A stretch of DNA of 64,000 nt, from contig NZ_JACHNF010000001.1 of the NCBI RefSeq assembly GCF_014205295.1, forward strand, positions 4,154,001 through 4,218,000. Direction: 5' to 3'. The position numbers and the translations under genes were made by a program. Source of the DNA: Kribbella solani (lineage in GTDB: Bacteria > Actinomycetota > Actinomycetes > Propionibacteriales > Kribbellaceae). Of this stretch, positions 38,310 to 46,703 are shown piece by piece. Under the pieces are notes generated by a model. The model saw only the letters and a list, made by a program, of their open reading frames with translations. It ran no database searches and was not told where the DNA came from. Within the stretch, counting starts at the first letter, position 1. Each line of letters starts with the position of its first letter.

Positions 38310-38756
38310 TCAGTCGTCGTCGGTGTCGAAGTCCGGGTCGATCTGCTCCGGGGAGAGCGCCAGCACGTCGGCCAGCTCGAGCACGAGCGCGGAGCGGACC
38401 AGCCACGCGAGGGCGGCGCCGGAGCGTTCGGCGCGGAGCTCGATCGGGCGGCGGAAGACGACGATCCGGTACGGCTCGTGCGACGTGCCGCCGGTGGCAT
38501 GGGTGAGCGGGATCTCGGTGGCGTCCAGGTCCAGGTTGGGGACGTCCTCGATCGCGAACTCGACCCGGGCGACCACCTGCGGCAGCCGCTTCTCCAGCCG
38601 GGTCACCTCGATCGCGACCACCTCGTCGAACTGGGCAGCGGCCGAGCGCTGCAGCGGCAGACCCCGCGGCGCGAACTTGCTCGGCCGGCTGATCGGGCCG
38701 AGCATGCCGCGGCCGTGGCGGTCGATGTGCCTGCGATGACGGCGAGCCTCGGTCAC
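38310..38756 (-). CDS. Metallopeptidase-family-like protein lacking HExxH
   Basis: A 148-residue protein that aligns by pattern with the actinobacterial Zincin_1 family (FDEVVAIEVTRLEKRLPQVV … YRIVVFRRPIELRA). Where zinc peptidases of this family have HExxH, this protein reads LVRSALVLELADVLALS, so it cannot bind zinc in the usual way. It ends in an acidic FDTDDD tail. It uses GTG at 38756 and diverges from DUF3499 over 31 bases; the same neighbour pair occurs next to manB and whiB2 in mycobacteria. It is probably a non-enzymatic conserved protein. Confidence 0.75.
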   Translation of the reverse strand: MTEARRHRRHIDRHGRGMLGPISRPSKFAPRGLPLQRSAAAQFDEVVAIEVTRLEKRLPQVVARVEFAIEDVPNLDLDATEIPLTHATGGTSHEPYRIVVFRRPIELRAERSGAALAWLVRSALVLELADVLALSPEQIDPDFDTDDD

Positions 38757-38787
38757 GCGCTCAGCCTAGTGGGGGTAACGTCTGTGC

Positions 38788-39171
38788 GTGAGCATCGCCA
38801 GGACCTGTTCGCGCGCCGGATGTCAGAAGCCGGCTGTTTCGACGCTCACCTACGTCTATGCGGACTCGACTTGTGTACTCGGTCCACTCGCGACGTACGC
38901 CGAGCCGCACTGCTACGACCTGTGCGCCGACCATGCCGACCGCCTGACCGCGCCGAACGGATGGGAAGTCATCCGGCTCGCTCCGGACCCCGCCGCGGCC
39001 GGACCGTCCTCGGACGATCTGGAAGCGCTGGCGAACGCGGTGCGCGAGGCCGCTCGCCCGCTGCCACCCCGCGAACCGCGGGCCGGCACTCCGGGCGCAC
39101 CGGTCGAGGTAGCTCGCCGGGGCCATCTGCGCATGTTGCAGGACCCCGGCGCCAACACCTCCGAAGGCTGA
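38788..39171 (+). CDS. DUF3499 zinc-ribbon-like protein
   Basis: A 127-residue actinobacterial protein. The conserved N-terminal half contains CSRAGCQKPAVSTLTYVYAD, the GPLATYAEPHCYDLC motif and a DHADRLTAPNGWEV segment; four cysteines and a histidine could bind zinc. The C-terminus is variable and Pro/Arg-rich. GTG start at 38788. It occupies the same position beside manB and whiB2 as its mycobacterial homologue (Rv3258c). No function is established. Confidence 0.9.
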   Translation: MSIARTCSRAGCQKPAVSTLTYVYADSTCVLGPLATYAEPHCYDLCADHADRLTAPNGWEVIRLAPDPAAAGPSSDDLEALANAVREAARPLPPREPRAGTPGAPVEVARRGHLRMLQDPGANTSEG

Positions 39172-39188
39172 ACCAACTACTCAGCTAG

Positions 39189-40670
39189 CTAGCGCAGTGC
39201 GGCGCTGACGTCCGGCTGGGCGCCCAGCTGCGCGCGGAACACCAGTGAGGTGTTCAACGGCCACGCCGCGACCTCTGCCGTACTGTCCGAGTCAGGCTTC
39301 GCGGCAGGCATCAGCGTGACACCGGCCACCACGGTCCCCCGCGTCTGCTGCACCATCAGGTACGTCGCACGCGGCTGCGACGCGAACGCGATCTGCGTCG
39401 TCGCTCCACCCACTACGTCCAGCGCCCGCGTACTAAGCACCCGTCCGACCGCGTCCCGCAGCTCGAACTTCACGCTGCCGGTCTTCCCCGGTGCGGTCAC
39501 CTGCAGTACGGCCGGCTGCTGATGCGCCGGCAGCACCAGGTACGCCGGCCCGGTCAGTGCCTCGGCCGAGCCGATGGACGCGAAGTCGGTCTTCTTCGCA
39601 TCGGACATCCGCATCGAGGCGGTGACCGGCTGGTCCGACGTGATGGTGACGGCACTGGCGTCGCCGTGCAGGGTCGGGTCCATCACGAACGTACGCACCG
39701 AACCGGCTTCGATCAGCTCGGTCTCCAGGCCGGCGGGCTTGAACGACCCGTTCGGCCCGTTCACCGTCAGGCTGACCGTTGCCTGCAGGTCGCTGGGGTT
39801 CGCCACGGACAGAATGCGCAGCCCGGCGCCCGGTGCGGCCGCAGGTACGAACACCTTGGTCGCGGGCGGTGCGGACGGGTTCAGCCAGTCCACACCGGCC
39901 GGCTGAGTCCCGTTCGAAGCGTTGGAGCGTACTGCGGCTGCCACTCGTCCACCGGTCGACACCACGTGCAGGGCGACGTCCCGCAGGTTCGGCGTGACCT
40001 CCTTGAGGAACACCTCCGCGGTCCCGCGGGCAGGCACGACGATGCCGCGCGTCGCGGGCAGGTCCTGCGCACCGGTGCGCGCGTACACACTGACGTTGAC
40101 CTCGGCGTTGATGCTGTCCAGGTTGGTCAGCACCAGTACGTCGCGCCGGTCACTCGCACCGGACGCACCGACAAACCAGAAGTCCGCACCGGGCATCTGG
40201 CACGGGACGCTGGCCATACCGGCGTTCACCCCGTCCTTGGCGGTCGTCGTGGCCGTACCGACCGTGCCCGCGGCCAGCGGACCAGCACCTTGGATGGAGA
40301 GCGGTAGTGGCGCCTGGGTCGGCGTAGTCGAACCGATCTTGCCGCGTACGAGTAACGAGCCGGCTGGGGCGGAGGTGGTGGGCAGTGGCGTGATGGACAA
40401 CGGCTGCGAGGTACCGGAGGCACTTGGCGTGTCGTCGGGCAGCGTCGGCGACACCGCGTTCACCACGCTGGCCATCTTGCCGCCGGGAGCGAGCACTGGG
40501 CAGGCCAGCGCGGTCCGGTTCACGACAGTGCGCGATGGCTCGGTCACCGCGGCCTGGGCACGAGTGTCGGGTGACGCCGGGTCAGTGACTACGCCGAGGC
40601 CGGCCAGCGCGGCCATGGCGACGACAACGGCTCCGATGCGGAGCCGCGGGTCGGACAGCAACCGGCTCAC
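39189..40670 (-). CDS. DUF5719 family extracytoplasmic protein
   Basis: A 493-residue protein with an N-terminal signal anchor (about residues 10–27, RIGAVVVAMAALAGLGVV) and a long exported domain rich in beta strands, Ala, Thr and Val. It has two cysteines (C57 and one near 158) and no recognised active site. The start overlaps the stop of the large glycosyltransferase gene by four bases, so the two are co-translated. DUF5719 proteins accompany this glycosyltransferase in many actinobacteria, suggesting a role in processing or export of the same glycan. Confidence 0.85.
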   Translation of the reverse strand: MSRLLSDPRLRIGAVVVAMAALAGLGVVTDPASPDTRAQAAVTEPSRTVVNRTALACPVLAPGGKMASVVNAVSPTLPDDTPSASGTSQPLSITPLPTTSAPAGSLLVRGKIGSTTPTQAPLPLSIQGAGPLAAGTVGTATTTAKDGVNAGMASVPCQMPGADFWFVGASGASDRRDVLVLTNLDSINAEVNVSVYARTGAQDLPATRGIVVPARGTAEVFLKEVTPNLRDVALHVVSTGGRVAAAVRSNASNGTQPAGVDWLNPSAPPATKVFVPAAAPGAGLRILSVANPSDLQATVSLTVNGPNGSFKPAGLETELIEAGSVRTFVMDPTLHGDASAVTITSDQPVTASMRMSDAKKTDFASIGSAEALTGPAYLVLPAHQQPAVLQVTAPGKTGSVKFELRDAVGRVLSTRALDVVGGATTQIAFASQPRATYLMVQQTRGTVVAGVTLMPAAKPDSDSTAEVAAWPLNTSLVFRAQLGAQPDVSAALR

Positions 40671-43597
40671 CGCGGGTCCCTCCTAGCGTGCGTGCCTTGC
40701 GGTACGGCGACGGTACGGCGGACTGTCGGCAGGCAGAACACCAGCGCGATGATCCACGCGAGCAGCCCGAAGAAGCGCCAGACCGAATGCGTCTGATCGA
40801 CCAGTGGGGTCTTGCCCTCGATCTTCGACCGGTCCACCAGCCAGGACGCGTCACCGTCGTCGGCGCTGGCCCTGGTCAGACCGGGCAGTGAGTCGAGCGT
40901 GGCCTGCAGCGTCGGGTCCACCGGACCGGGCAGGTACACGTAGTCGATGGCCAGACCGGCCAGCTGCCGGCCCTCCTCACCACTACCGCCACCACCGAGG
41001 GTTGCCAGTACGTCAGTGATCGGCTTGCTCTGGGCCGAGGTCGGCGCCGCCTCGAGTGACCCCATCCGCGGTCCGCCGTCCTTGACCAGCGAGAACCGCA
41101 TCTGCCCACCTGGCGACTTGCGCACCACCAGGATGGACTGGTCGTCCGGTGGGTCCTGCGCGGACACCAGGTACGCGGGGAGGTCCTGCGCGGGACCACG
41201 CCACAGCGGACCGTCCGTGCCACGCACCAGCCAGAACCCAGCTGTCACCACACTGGTCAGCAGCACGATCCCCAGCACGCCCTGGACGATGATCTCGGTG
41301 GACTTGCCTACCGAGTCCCAGGCAACTGCCACCGCGATGACCCAGCCGGCTGTCATCAGGAACATCAACGGACCGCTGCCGCCACCCAGCCGGCTGGAGA
41401 TCAGCGTCCCGGTCAGACCGGCCAGTGCGGCGAACCAACCCAGCAGCTCGTACCGCTGCCGCGACGAGCGCAACAGACTCAGCAGAGCGACCAGGATCAG
41501 CGGTACGGCGAACCACCACGGCGTCGGCGCACCGATCGGCGTACCGGTCAGCAGGTGCGGCAGGCTGTCGCCCGGCCCGATCGCGGTGGTCGGCGGACCA
41601 CCCGCCTCCCGCCCCAGCTTCCACGGATGCCGTGCCAGGTCGATCGTCCACGGCAGAACCAGCAGCAGACCCAGCACGACGGAGAACACCAGCTGGCGCC
41701 CTTGCCGGCGCCACCCGAGCCCGAAGACGCCACCAACAGCCAGGATGACCGCAACCAGCAGCCCGAGCGCCGGAGTGAATGCAATCAGCACGGCTAGGCA
41801 GATCCCGGCGAACCACGCGGCCCGCCAGCTGCCCTGCACGACCACGCGCCGCCGCCTTGCCACGGTATGCACGGCCGCACCGAGCAGCGGCAGCACAATC
41901 GCCGCCACACACGTCCCGAGCCGCCCCTGCGTGATCGCACCGTTCGTGAAGACAGCGAGCCCGTACGCCGTGGCGCCCCATGCCCGTGCCATCCGGTCGA
42001 CGACGAAGGCACGGAGCAACGCCCAAGCAGCCAGCCCGGCCAGTGGAACCGCTCCGAGCAGGAGGATGTTCGTTGCACCGGTCGGTCCGAACAGCACGGC
42101 GGAGAACGCCCAGAACTGCGCCAGCCAAGCAGGCGGCGTCACACCGGGCGGAGCGGCCGCCGCGGCATGCCAGAGCGCAGACAGGTTCTCGTGTGCCGGT
42201 AGCAGCAGCTGCGACCGCAGCACGCCGCCACCGATCAGGTCGCGAGCCGAGATGACCGCACCGATCGCCAGCACGACCCACGCGACCAGGAACGGCCGAC
42301 GGATCAGCTGACGCCGCCAGCGTGGCTGGTCGACCGCTACCCGCGCAGTGGACTTGGCCCGGCGCGCGGTGGTGACGACCTGCTCTTCCGGCTCGTCCGC
42401 CCAGGCCTCACGGATCCGCTCCGAGATGGTGCTGGTCGTTTCCTCCAGGTTGTGCCGCAATGCGTGCACGGACCGGGAGAACAGTCCCTTGATGTCCTCG
42501 TACGGAACCTTGTCCAGTTTGCGGCGGTTCTTGCGCGCCTGGGTCCAGCCACCGGCCAGCAGAGTGCCCAGCAGCGCGGTCCACTCGTCGACGGCACCGG
42601 ACGGTGTCTTGCCGAGCAGGAACCACACCGACCGCATCAGCGTGCCGAGCAGGAACCGCAACATCAGCAACGGCAGCAGCTTGCCAGGTGCGTTCGCCAG
42701 AACGGTGTAGTACGCGTGTGCGCGGTCCAGTTGGTACGCGTGCCGCCTGGTGCCGGCCAGCGCGCGCTCGCCGGTGGCTGCGGCCTGGGCATGGTAGACG
42801 ACCGCGTCCGGCGCGACGCCCACCTGGTACCCGGCGCGGCTGGCACGCCAGCCGAAGTCGATGTCATCGCGGAACATCGGCAGCCGTGGGTCGAAACCGC
42901 GCAGCGCCTCCCAGACGTCGCGACGGACCAGCATGCCGGCGGAGCTGACCGCGAGCACGTTCCGCGGCTGGTCGTGCTGACCCTGGTCGAGCTCGCCGTT
43001 CTCGATCCCGGTGTCGCGGCGGCCGCCGAGCGAAGTCGTCACTCCGACTTCGAGCAGCTCCCGGTCCCGCGGCCAGAGCCGCAGCTTCGGGCCCCAGACT
43101 CCGGTCTTCGGCGACATAGTGGCCTGGAGCAACAACTGCTCCAGCGCCCGCGGCGCCGGCGCGCAGTCGTCGTGCAGCAGCCACAGCCACTCCACCACCG
43201 GCATGTGCCCGTCGTCACCGTACGGACCGACGGCACTCGGGATCGGCGCGAAACCGTGCGTTTCCAGGCCGCGCGCGACCGCGACGCCGAAGCCGGTCCG
43301 GGCCGAGACACTGACCACCGGCTCGACGCCCGGCATCGCGGCCAGCAGCTCGGCGGTCTCGTCGGTGGATCCGGTGTCGACCGCGATCAGCCGGTCCGGG
43401 CGTGGGTTCAGCGCCCACAGTGCCTCGGACAGCCGCGGCAGCCAGGCCGCGCCCTCGTGCCCCACCACCACCGCGGTGACGACATGCCGGACCCGCGGTC
43501 GACCCATCGGGTCGTCGATGTGGTCGGTCGGGAAATCGACGGAGTCGAAGAATTCCCAGCCGGCCGGGGCTTCTTGTTCCATGCGGAGCTGTGACAC
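40667..43597 (-). CDS. Large membrane glycosyltransferase (GT2 plus multi-helix domain)
   Basis: A 976-residue protein. Residues about 35–310 form a GT-A fold (VVTAVVVGHEGAAWLPRL, nucleotide-binding D74 in AVDTGSTDE, divalent-metal acidic pair in LLHDDCAPAP at 143–144, and the acceptor-site FRDDIDFGWRASRAGYQ). About ten helices follow from residue 430. A C-terminal extracytoplasmic part of some 150 residues ends in a last helix. The architecture fits a polyprenyl-linked glycan polymerase or rhamnosyl-type transferase of the envelope. The GTG start at 43597 has poor spacing; ATG 43582 is an alternative. It follows whiB after a hairpin terminator. Confidence 0.9.
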   Translation of the reverse strand: MSQLRMEQEAPAGWEFFDSVDFPTDHIDDPMGRPRVRHVVTAVVVGHEGAAWLPRLSEALWALNPRPDRLIAVDTGSTDETAELLAAMPGVEPVVSVSARTGFGVAVARGLETHGFAPIPSAVGPYGDDGHMPVVEWLWLLHDDCAPAPRALEQLLLQATMSPKTGVWGPKLRLWPRDRELLEVGVTTSLGGRRDTGIENGELDQGQHDQPRNVLAVSSAGMLVRRDVWEALRGFDPRLPMFRDDIDFGWRASRAGYQVGVAPDAVVYHAQAAATGERALAGTRRHAYQLDRAHAYYTVLANAPGKLLPLLMLRFLLGTLMRSVWFLLGKTPSGAVDEWTALLGTLLAGGWTQARKNRRKLDKVPYEDIKGLFSRSVHALRHNLEETTSTISERIREAWADEPEEQVVTTARRAKSTARVAVDQPRWRRQLIRRPFLVAWVVLAIGAVISARDLIGGGVLRSQLLLPAHENLSALWHAAAAAPPGVTPPAWLAQFWAFSAVLFGPTGATNILLLGAVPLAGLAAWALLRAFVVDRMARAWGATAYGLAVFTNGAITQGRLGTCVAAIVLPLLGAAVHTVARRRRVVVQGSWRAAWFAGICLAVLIAFTPALGLLVAVILAVGGVFGLGWRRQGRQLVFSVVLGLLLVLPWTIDLARHPWKLGREAGGPPTTAIGPGDSLPHLLTGTPIGAPTPWWFAVPLILVALLSLLRSSRQRYELLGWFAALAGLTGTLISSRLGGGSGPLMFLMTAGWVIAVAVAWDSVGKSTEIIVQGVLGIVLLTSVVTAGFWLVRGTDGPLWRGPAQDLPAYLVSAQDPPDDQSILVVRKSPGGQMRFSLVKDGGPRMGSLEAAPTSAQSKPITDVLATLGGGGSGEEGRQLAGLAIDYVYLPGPVDPTLQATLDSLPGLTRASADDGDASWLVDRSKIEGKTPLVDQTHSVWRFFGLLAWIIALVFCLPTVRRTVAVPQGTHARRDPR

Positions 43598-43672
43598 CTC
43601 GATGCTTGCGGACGGTCACCGTGACCGCAGGTCCCGGCGAGGAATCACCATACAGCCGCCGCCGGAGCGGTG

Positions 43673-43711
43673 GAAAAGCCGCGGGCCCCGGACGACTGAT
43701 CGTCCAGGGCC
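43673..43711 (-). terminator. Intrinsic terminator downstream of whiB
   Basis: A 12-bp stem (43684–43695 with 43700–43711, one G·U pair) with loop CTGA is followed on the minus strand by a short T-tract (CTTTTCC at 43679–43673). It separates whiB from the glycosyltransferase gene. Confidence 0.75.
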
Positions 43712-43752
43712 TCGCGGAAGTCTGCGTTGTGGATTGTGTCGGTGACCGTCCG

Positions 43753-44016
43753 TCAGACGGCCTTCTTCTTCAGCTTCCGGCGCTCCCGCTCCGACAGGCC
43801 GCCCCAGATCCCGAAGCGCTCGTCGTTCTGCAACGCGTACTCGAGGCACTCGCCCCGGACGTCACAGCCGAGGCAAACTTTCTTCGCCTCGCGGGTGGAA
43901 CCGCCCTTCTCCGGGAAGAAAGCCTCTGGATCGGTCTGGGCACACAGCGCCCTTTCCTGCCAGTTCGGCTCCTCCTCGATCGCCTCACCGTCGACAATCG
44001 CCATCAGCTCTGTCAC
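43753..44016 (-). CDS. whiB: WhiB family iron–sulfur transcription factor (WhiB/WhiB2 type)
   Basis: An 87-residue regulator. The [4Fe-4S] ligands are C25, C48, C51 and C57 (ALCAQTDPEAFFPEKGG … CLGCDVRGEC). The beta-turn motif GIWGG at 69–73 and a basic C-terminal helix (ERERRKLKKK) are present. These match WhiB of Streptomyces and WhiB2 of mycobacteria, which act with WhiA to control septation and cell division. The start is fixed at GTG 44016 by AGGAGG at 44029–44024, seven bases upstream; longer frames have no such site. The long upstream region suggests complex regulation. Confidence 0.95.
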   Translation of the reverse strand: MTELMAIVDGEAIEEEPNWQERALCAQTDPEAFFPEKGGSTREAKKVCLGCDVRGECLEYALQNDERFGIWGGLSERERRKLKKKAV

Positions 44017-44220
44017 GGTACGACCTCCTCGACCCTGTTCGTTCCCCTGTACATGTGGGTTTGCGGTCCACATGCCTGACCTCGTCCGTCCTGCGCTCTG
44101 CAACGGTCCCCGATACCGAGTGTCCAACGAACGACACGGTTGAAATTACATTCCTGCAATCCACGAAAGTCAAGCCGTGCTCTGCTATTGGGATCATCCG
44201 CAACATGCCCGCAAAAGAAC
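44017..44220. promoter_or_regulatory. whiB upstream region with an inverted repeat
   Basis: The gene-free stretch 44017–44332 serves as the whiB promoter region and the 3' region of the Gln-rich membrane protein gene. It contains CATGTGG-N9-CCACATG (44052–44074), a perfect 7-9-7 inverted repeat in the leader, and the pentamer GACAC at about 44131–44140 on either strand, a sequence recognised by WhiA in Streptomyces. A relatively AT-rich patch at 44140–44160 is the likely core promoter. No protein-coding frame is credible here. Confidence 0.45.
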
Positions 44221-44246
44221 GAGAGGCCTGTAGATACAGGCCTCTC
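44221..44246 (-). terminator. Intrinsic terminator of the Gln-rich membrane protein gene
   Basis: A perfect 12-bp stem (44221–44232 with 44235–44246) with a two-base centre is followed on the minus strand by GTTCTTTTG. This is one of the most canonical terminators in the window. It lies 87 bases after the gene's stop codon and also insulates the whiB promoter. Confidence 0.85.
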
Positions 44247-44332
44247 GCGCTGCGTGCCCACCCTCAAACCCGGTGCCGCCGGAATTTTCCCGACGGCCAC
44301 GGTAAAGGCTTGCTACTCGTGAAGTTGCCTTG

Positions 44333-45610
44333 TCAGGAAGGCTGGGACCACCAGCCCTGCTGACCCTGACCCGGCTGATTCGGGTCATTCTTGTCCTGGT
44401 CGGCGCGCTGGTCGACCCGGGTCTCGTCAGCCGATTCACCCTGCTGCTGCACGGGTTCCGCGGCCGGCTGCTGCTGCTCGGCTGCCGGAGTCTCCTCCTG
44501 CGGCCAGGCCTGCTCCTGCTGCTGGGCCTGCTGGGCCTGCTGGCCGTACTCCTGGCCATGCTGTTCGGCCTGAGCGGGCTGCTGAGCCTGCTGGTCGTAC
44601 TCCTGGCCGCTCCACTGCTGCTGGCCCTGGTCGGCGCCCCACTGCTGCTCCTGCGGCCACTGCTGGGCCTGCTGGCCATGCTGCCCCGGCTGACCCTGCT
44701 GGGCCGCGTCCTGGCCACCCCACTGCTGCTGGCCTTCGGAGCTCCACGCCTGCGTCGGCTCAGTGCCCTGACCCTCGGCGGACCAGGCCTGCTGACCCTG
44801 ATCAGCGCCCTGCGAAGCGGCGTGCTGACCGGAGTGCTCGTTCTCGGCCGCACCAGCGGACCACGCCTGCTGCTGGCCCTGGTCGCCCCACTGCTGTTCC
44901 TGCGGCCACTGCTGCTGGTCGCCCTGACCCGCCGCGTACCCGCCGGCCGCACCAGCCGCCGCGTACCCGCCGTATTGGCCCTGACCCTGCTCGTACTGGC
45001 CGCCGTACTGCTGGCCCTGCTGGCCGTAGCCCTGCTGACCCTGCTGACCGTAGCCCTGCTGGCCCTGCGCATAGCCCTGCTGCTGACCGTACGGAGCGGT
45101 CTGGCCGTACTGCTCGCCCGACTGGCCGTGCTGTCCCTGCTGCTGGAACTGACCCGGCTTCGGCGCCCGCACCGGCGCCGGCAGCGCCTGGAAGGTCTTC
45201 AGGATGTACAGACCGGCCGCGCCGTACAGTGCCAGGCCACCGATCGAGTAGATGAACCCGACGATCTTCATACCGGCGGTGCTGCTCTCGTTGAAACCGG
45301 CGAACGCGGCGATCAGCCCGACCAGCGCGGTCACACCGGTGATGACGAGGGCGGCGAGCGCGACGGTCCGCGCGTTCGGGGTCCGCTCCCCTTCGTTCAC
45401 CAGCCAGACGGAGCCGACCAGCGCTAGGACGATCACCAGGCCCGACACCGTGGTCGGGGTGATGACGCCTTGGACGATGCTGGCCGCGGCGGTGAATCCG
45501 GCACCGCCGACGAACAGCCGGATCAGCGAGGCCAGTGCGAGCAGGCCGGCGAATGCGAGCAAGATGTACGCGACCGGCTCTTTGAGCTTCTTGGTTGCGT
45601 CGGTGACCAC
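44333..45610 (-). CDS. Four-helix membrane protein with very long Gln-rich, prion-like tail
   Basis: A 425-residue protein. Residues 1–140 contain four predicted helices (about 12–34, 55–72, 83–105 and 113–138). From residue 150 to the C-terminus the chain is a disordered tail made mostly of Gln, Gly, Ala, Tyr and Trp, with repeats such as GYGQQGQQGYGQQGQQYGG and recurring WPQEQQWG and QAWS units. The Tyr/Gly/Gln part resembles eukaryotic phase-separating domains. I chose GTG at 45610 because GAGGAG precedes it. It lies between whiB and the F420 gene fbiA, divergent from the latter. Function unknown; the tail should be cytoplasmic if the N-terminus is. Confidence 0.88.
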   Translation of the reverse strand: MVTDATKKLKEPVAYILLAFAGLLALASLIRLFVGGAGFTAAASIVQGVITPTTVSGLVIVLALVGSVWLVNEGERTPNARTVALAALVITGVTALVGLIAAFAGFNESSTAGMKIVGFIYSIGGLALYGAAGLYILKTFQALPAPVRAPKPGQFQQQGQHGQSGEQYGQTAPYGQQQGYAQGQQGYGQQGQQGYGQQGQQYGGQYEQGQGQYGGYAAAGAAGGYAAGQGDQQQWPQEQQWGDQGQQQAWSAGAAENEHSGQHAASQGADQGQQAWSAEGQGTEPTQAWSSEGQQQWGGQDAAQQGQPGQHGQQAQQWPQEQQWGADQGQQQWSGQEYDQQAQQPAQAEQHGQEYGQQAQQAQQQEQAWPQEETPAAEQQQPAAEPVQQQGESADETRVDQRADQDKNDPNQPGQGQQGWWSQPS

Positions 45611-45725
45611 GAGGGCTCCTCGGATGTTGGGGGGCCGTACAACTGAGCTGTGCGGATGCTTCTGACCCACCGCAGCATAGTCGTGCGGTGGTCCGCCTCA
45701 TTGACGACTCGTGCAGACTCTTCCC

Positions 45726-46703
45726 ATGCGATGCACAGTGCTTGCCGGCGGTATCGGCGGTTCCAGCTTCCTCCGCGGCCTGATCAAGGCCCGGCCGGAC
45801 GCCGAGATCACGGTCGTGGGGAACACCGCGGACGACATCACCCTGTTCGGTCTGCGGGTCTGCCCGGACCTCGACACCGTGATGTACACGCTCGGTGGCG
45901 GGATCTCCGAGGAACGGAAATGGGGCCGGGAGGACGAGACCTGGGTGATCAAGGAGGAGCTCGCCGAGTACGGCGTGGAGCCGACCTGGTTCGGGCTCGG
46001 CGACCGGGACGTGGCCACCCACCTGGTCCGTACGCAGATGCTGGACGCCGGCTACAGCCTCAGCGCGGTCACCGAGGCCCTTTGCAGCCGCTGGAAGCTG
46101 CCGGTCCGGCTGCTGCCGATGAGTGACGACCGGATCGAGACGCACGTAGTAGTGGACGACCCGGAACAGCCCGGGAAGCGGAAGGCCATTCACTTCCAGG
46201 AGTACTGGGTCCGGTACCACGCCGAGGTCCCGGCGCATCAGATCGTTGCCGTTGGTCAGGACAAGGCCAAGCCGGCGCCTGGCGTACTGGAGGCGATCGC
46301 TGACTGCGACGTACTGATCGTGCCGCCGTCCAACCCGGTCGTGTCGGTCGGCACGATCCTCGGCGTACCAGGGGTGCGCGACGCCGTACGCGAAACGGCC
46401 GCACCGGTGATCGGACTGTCACCGATCATCGGCACCGGACCGGTCCGCGGCATGGCCGACAAGGTGCTCGCCACCGTCGGAGTGGCCGCCACCGCGTCGG
46501 CAGTGGCCCGGTACTACGGTTCGCGCGCGTCCGGTGGCGTACTGGACGGCTGGCTGATCGACAGTTCGGACGCGATGCAGGCGGATTCGATCGCCGGTGC
46601 CGGAATTCACGTCCAGGCGGTGCCGTTGTGGATGACGGACGAGACCACCACCGCCGCGATGGCTGACGCGGCACTGACCCTCGCGGAGGCCGTGCGGCGA
46701 TGA
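45726..46703 (+). CDS. fbiA: 2-phospho-L-lactate transferase (F420 biosynthesis)
   Basis: A 325-residue CofD/FbiA enzyme that transfers the phosphoenolpyruvate or lactate moiety onto the deazaflavin FO, making (dehydro-)F420-0. The N-terminal nucleotide-binding motif is [35 protein letters not shown] and the C-terminal [19 protein letters not shown] are diagnostic. I start it at ATG 45726 (MRCTVLAGG), where the family begins; there is no ribosome site, so it may be leaderless. The stop overlaps fbiB by four bases. Confidence 0.95.
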   Translation: MRCTVLAGGIGGSSFLRGLIKARPDAEITVVGNTADDITLFGLRVCPDLDTVMYTLGGGISEERKWGREDETWVIKEELAEYGVEPTWFGLGDRDVATHLVRTQMLDAGYSLSAVTEALCSRWKLPVRLLPMSDDRIETHVVVDDPEQPGKRKAIHFQEYWVRYHAEVPAHQIVAVGQDKAKPAPGVLEAIADCDVLIVPPSNPVVSVGTILGVPGVRDAVRETAAPVIGLSPIIGTGPVRGMADKVLATVGVAATASAVARYYGSRASGGVLDGWLIDSSDAMQADSIAGAGIHVQAVPLWMTDETTTAAMADAALTLAEAVRR

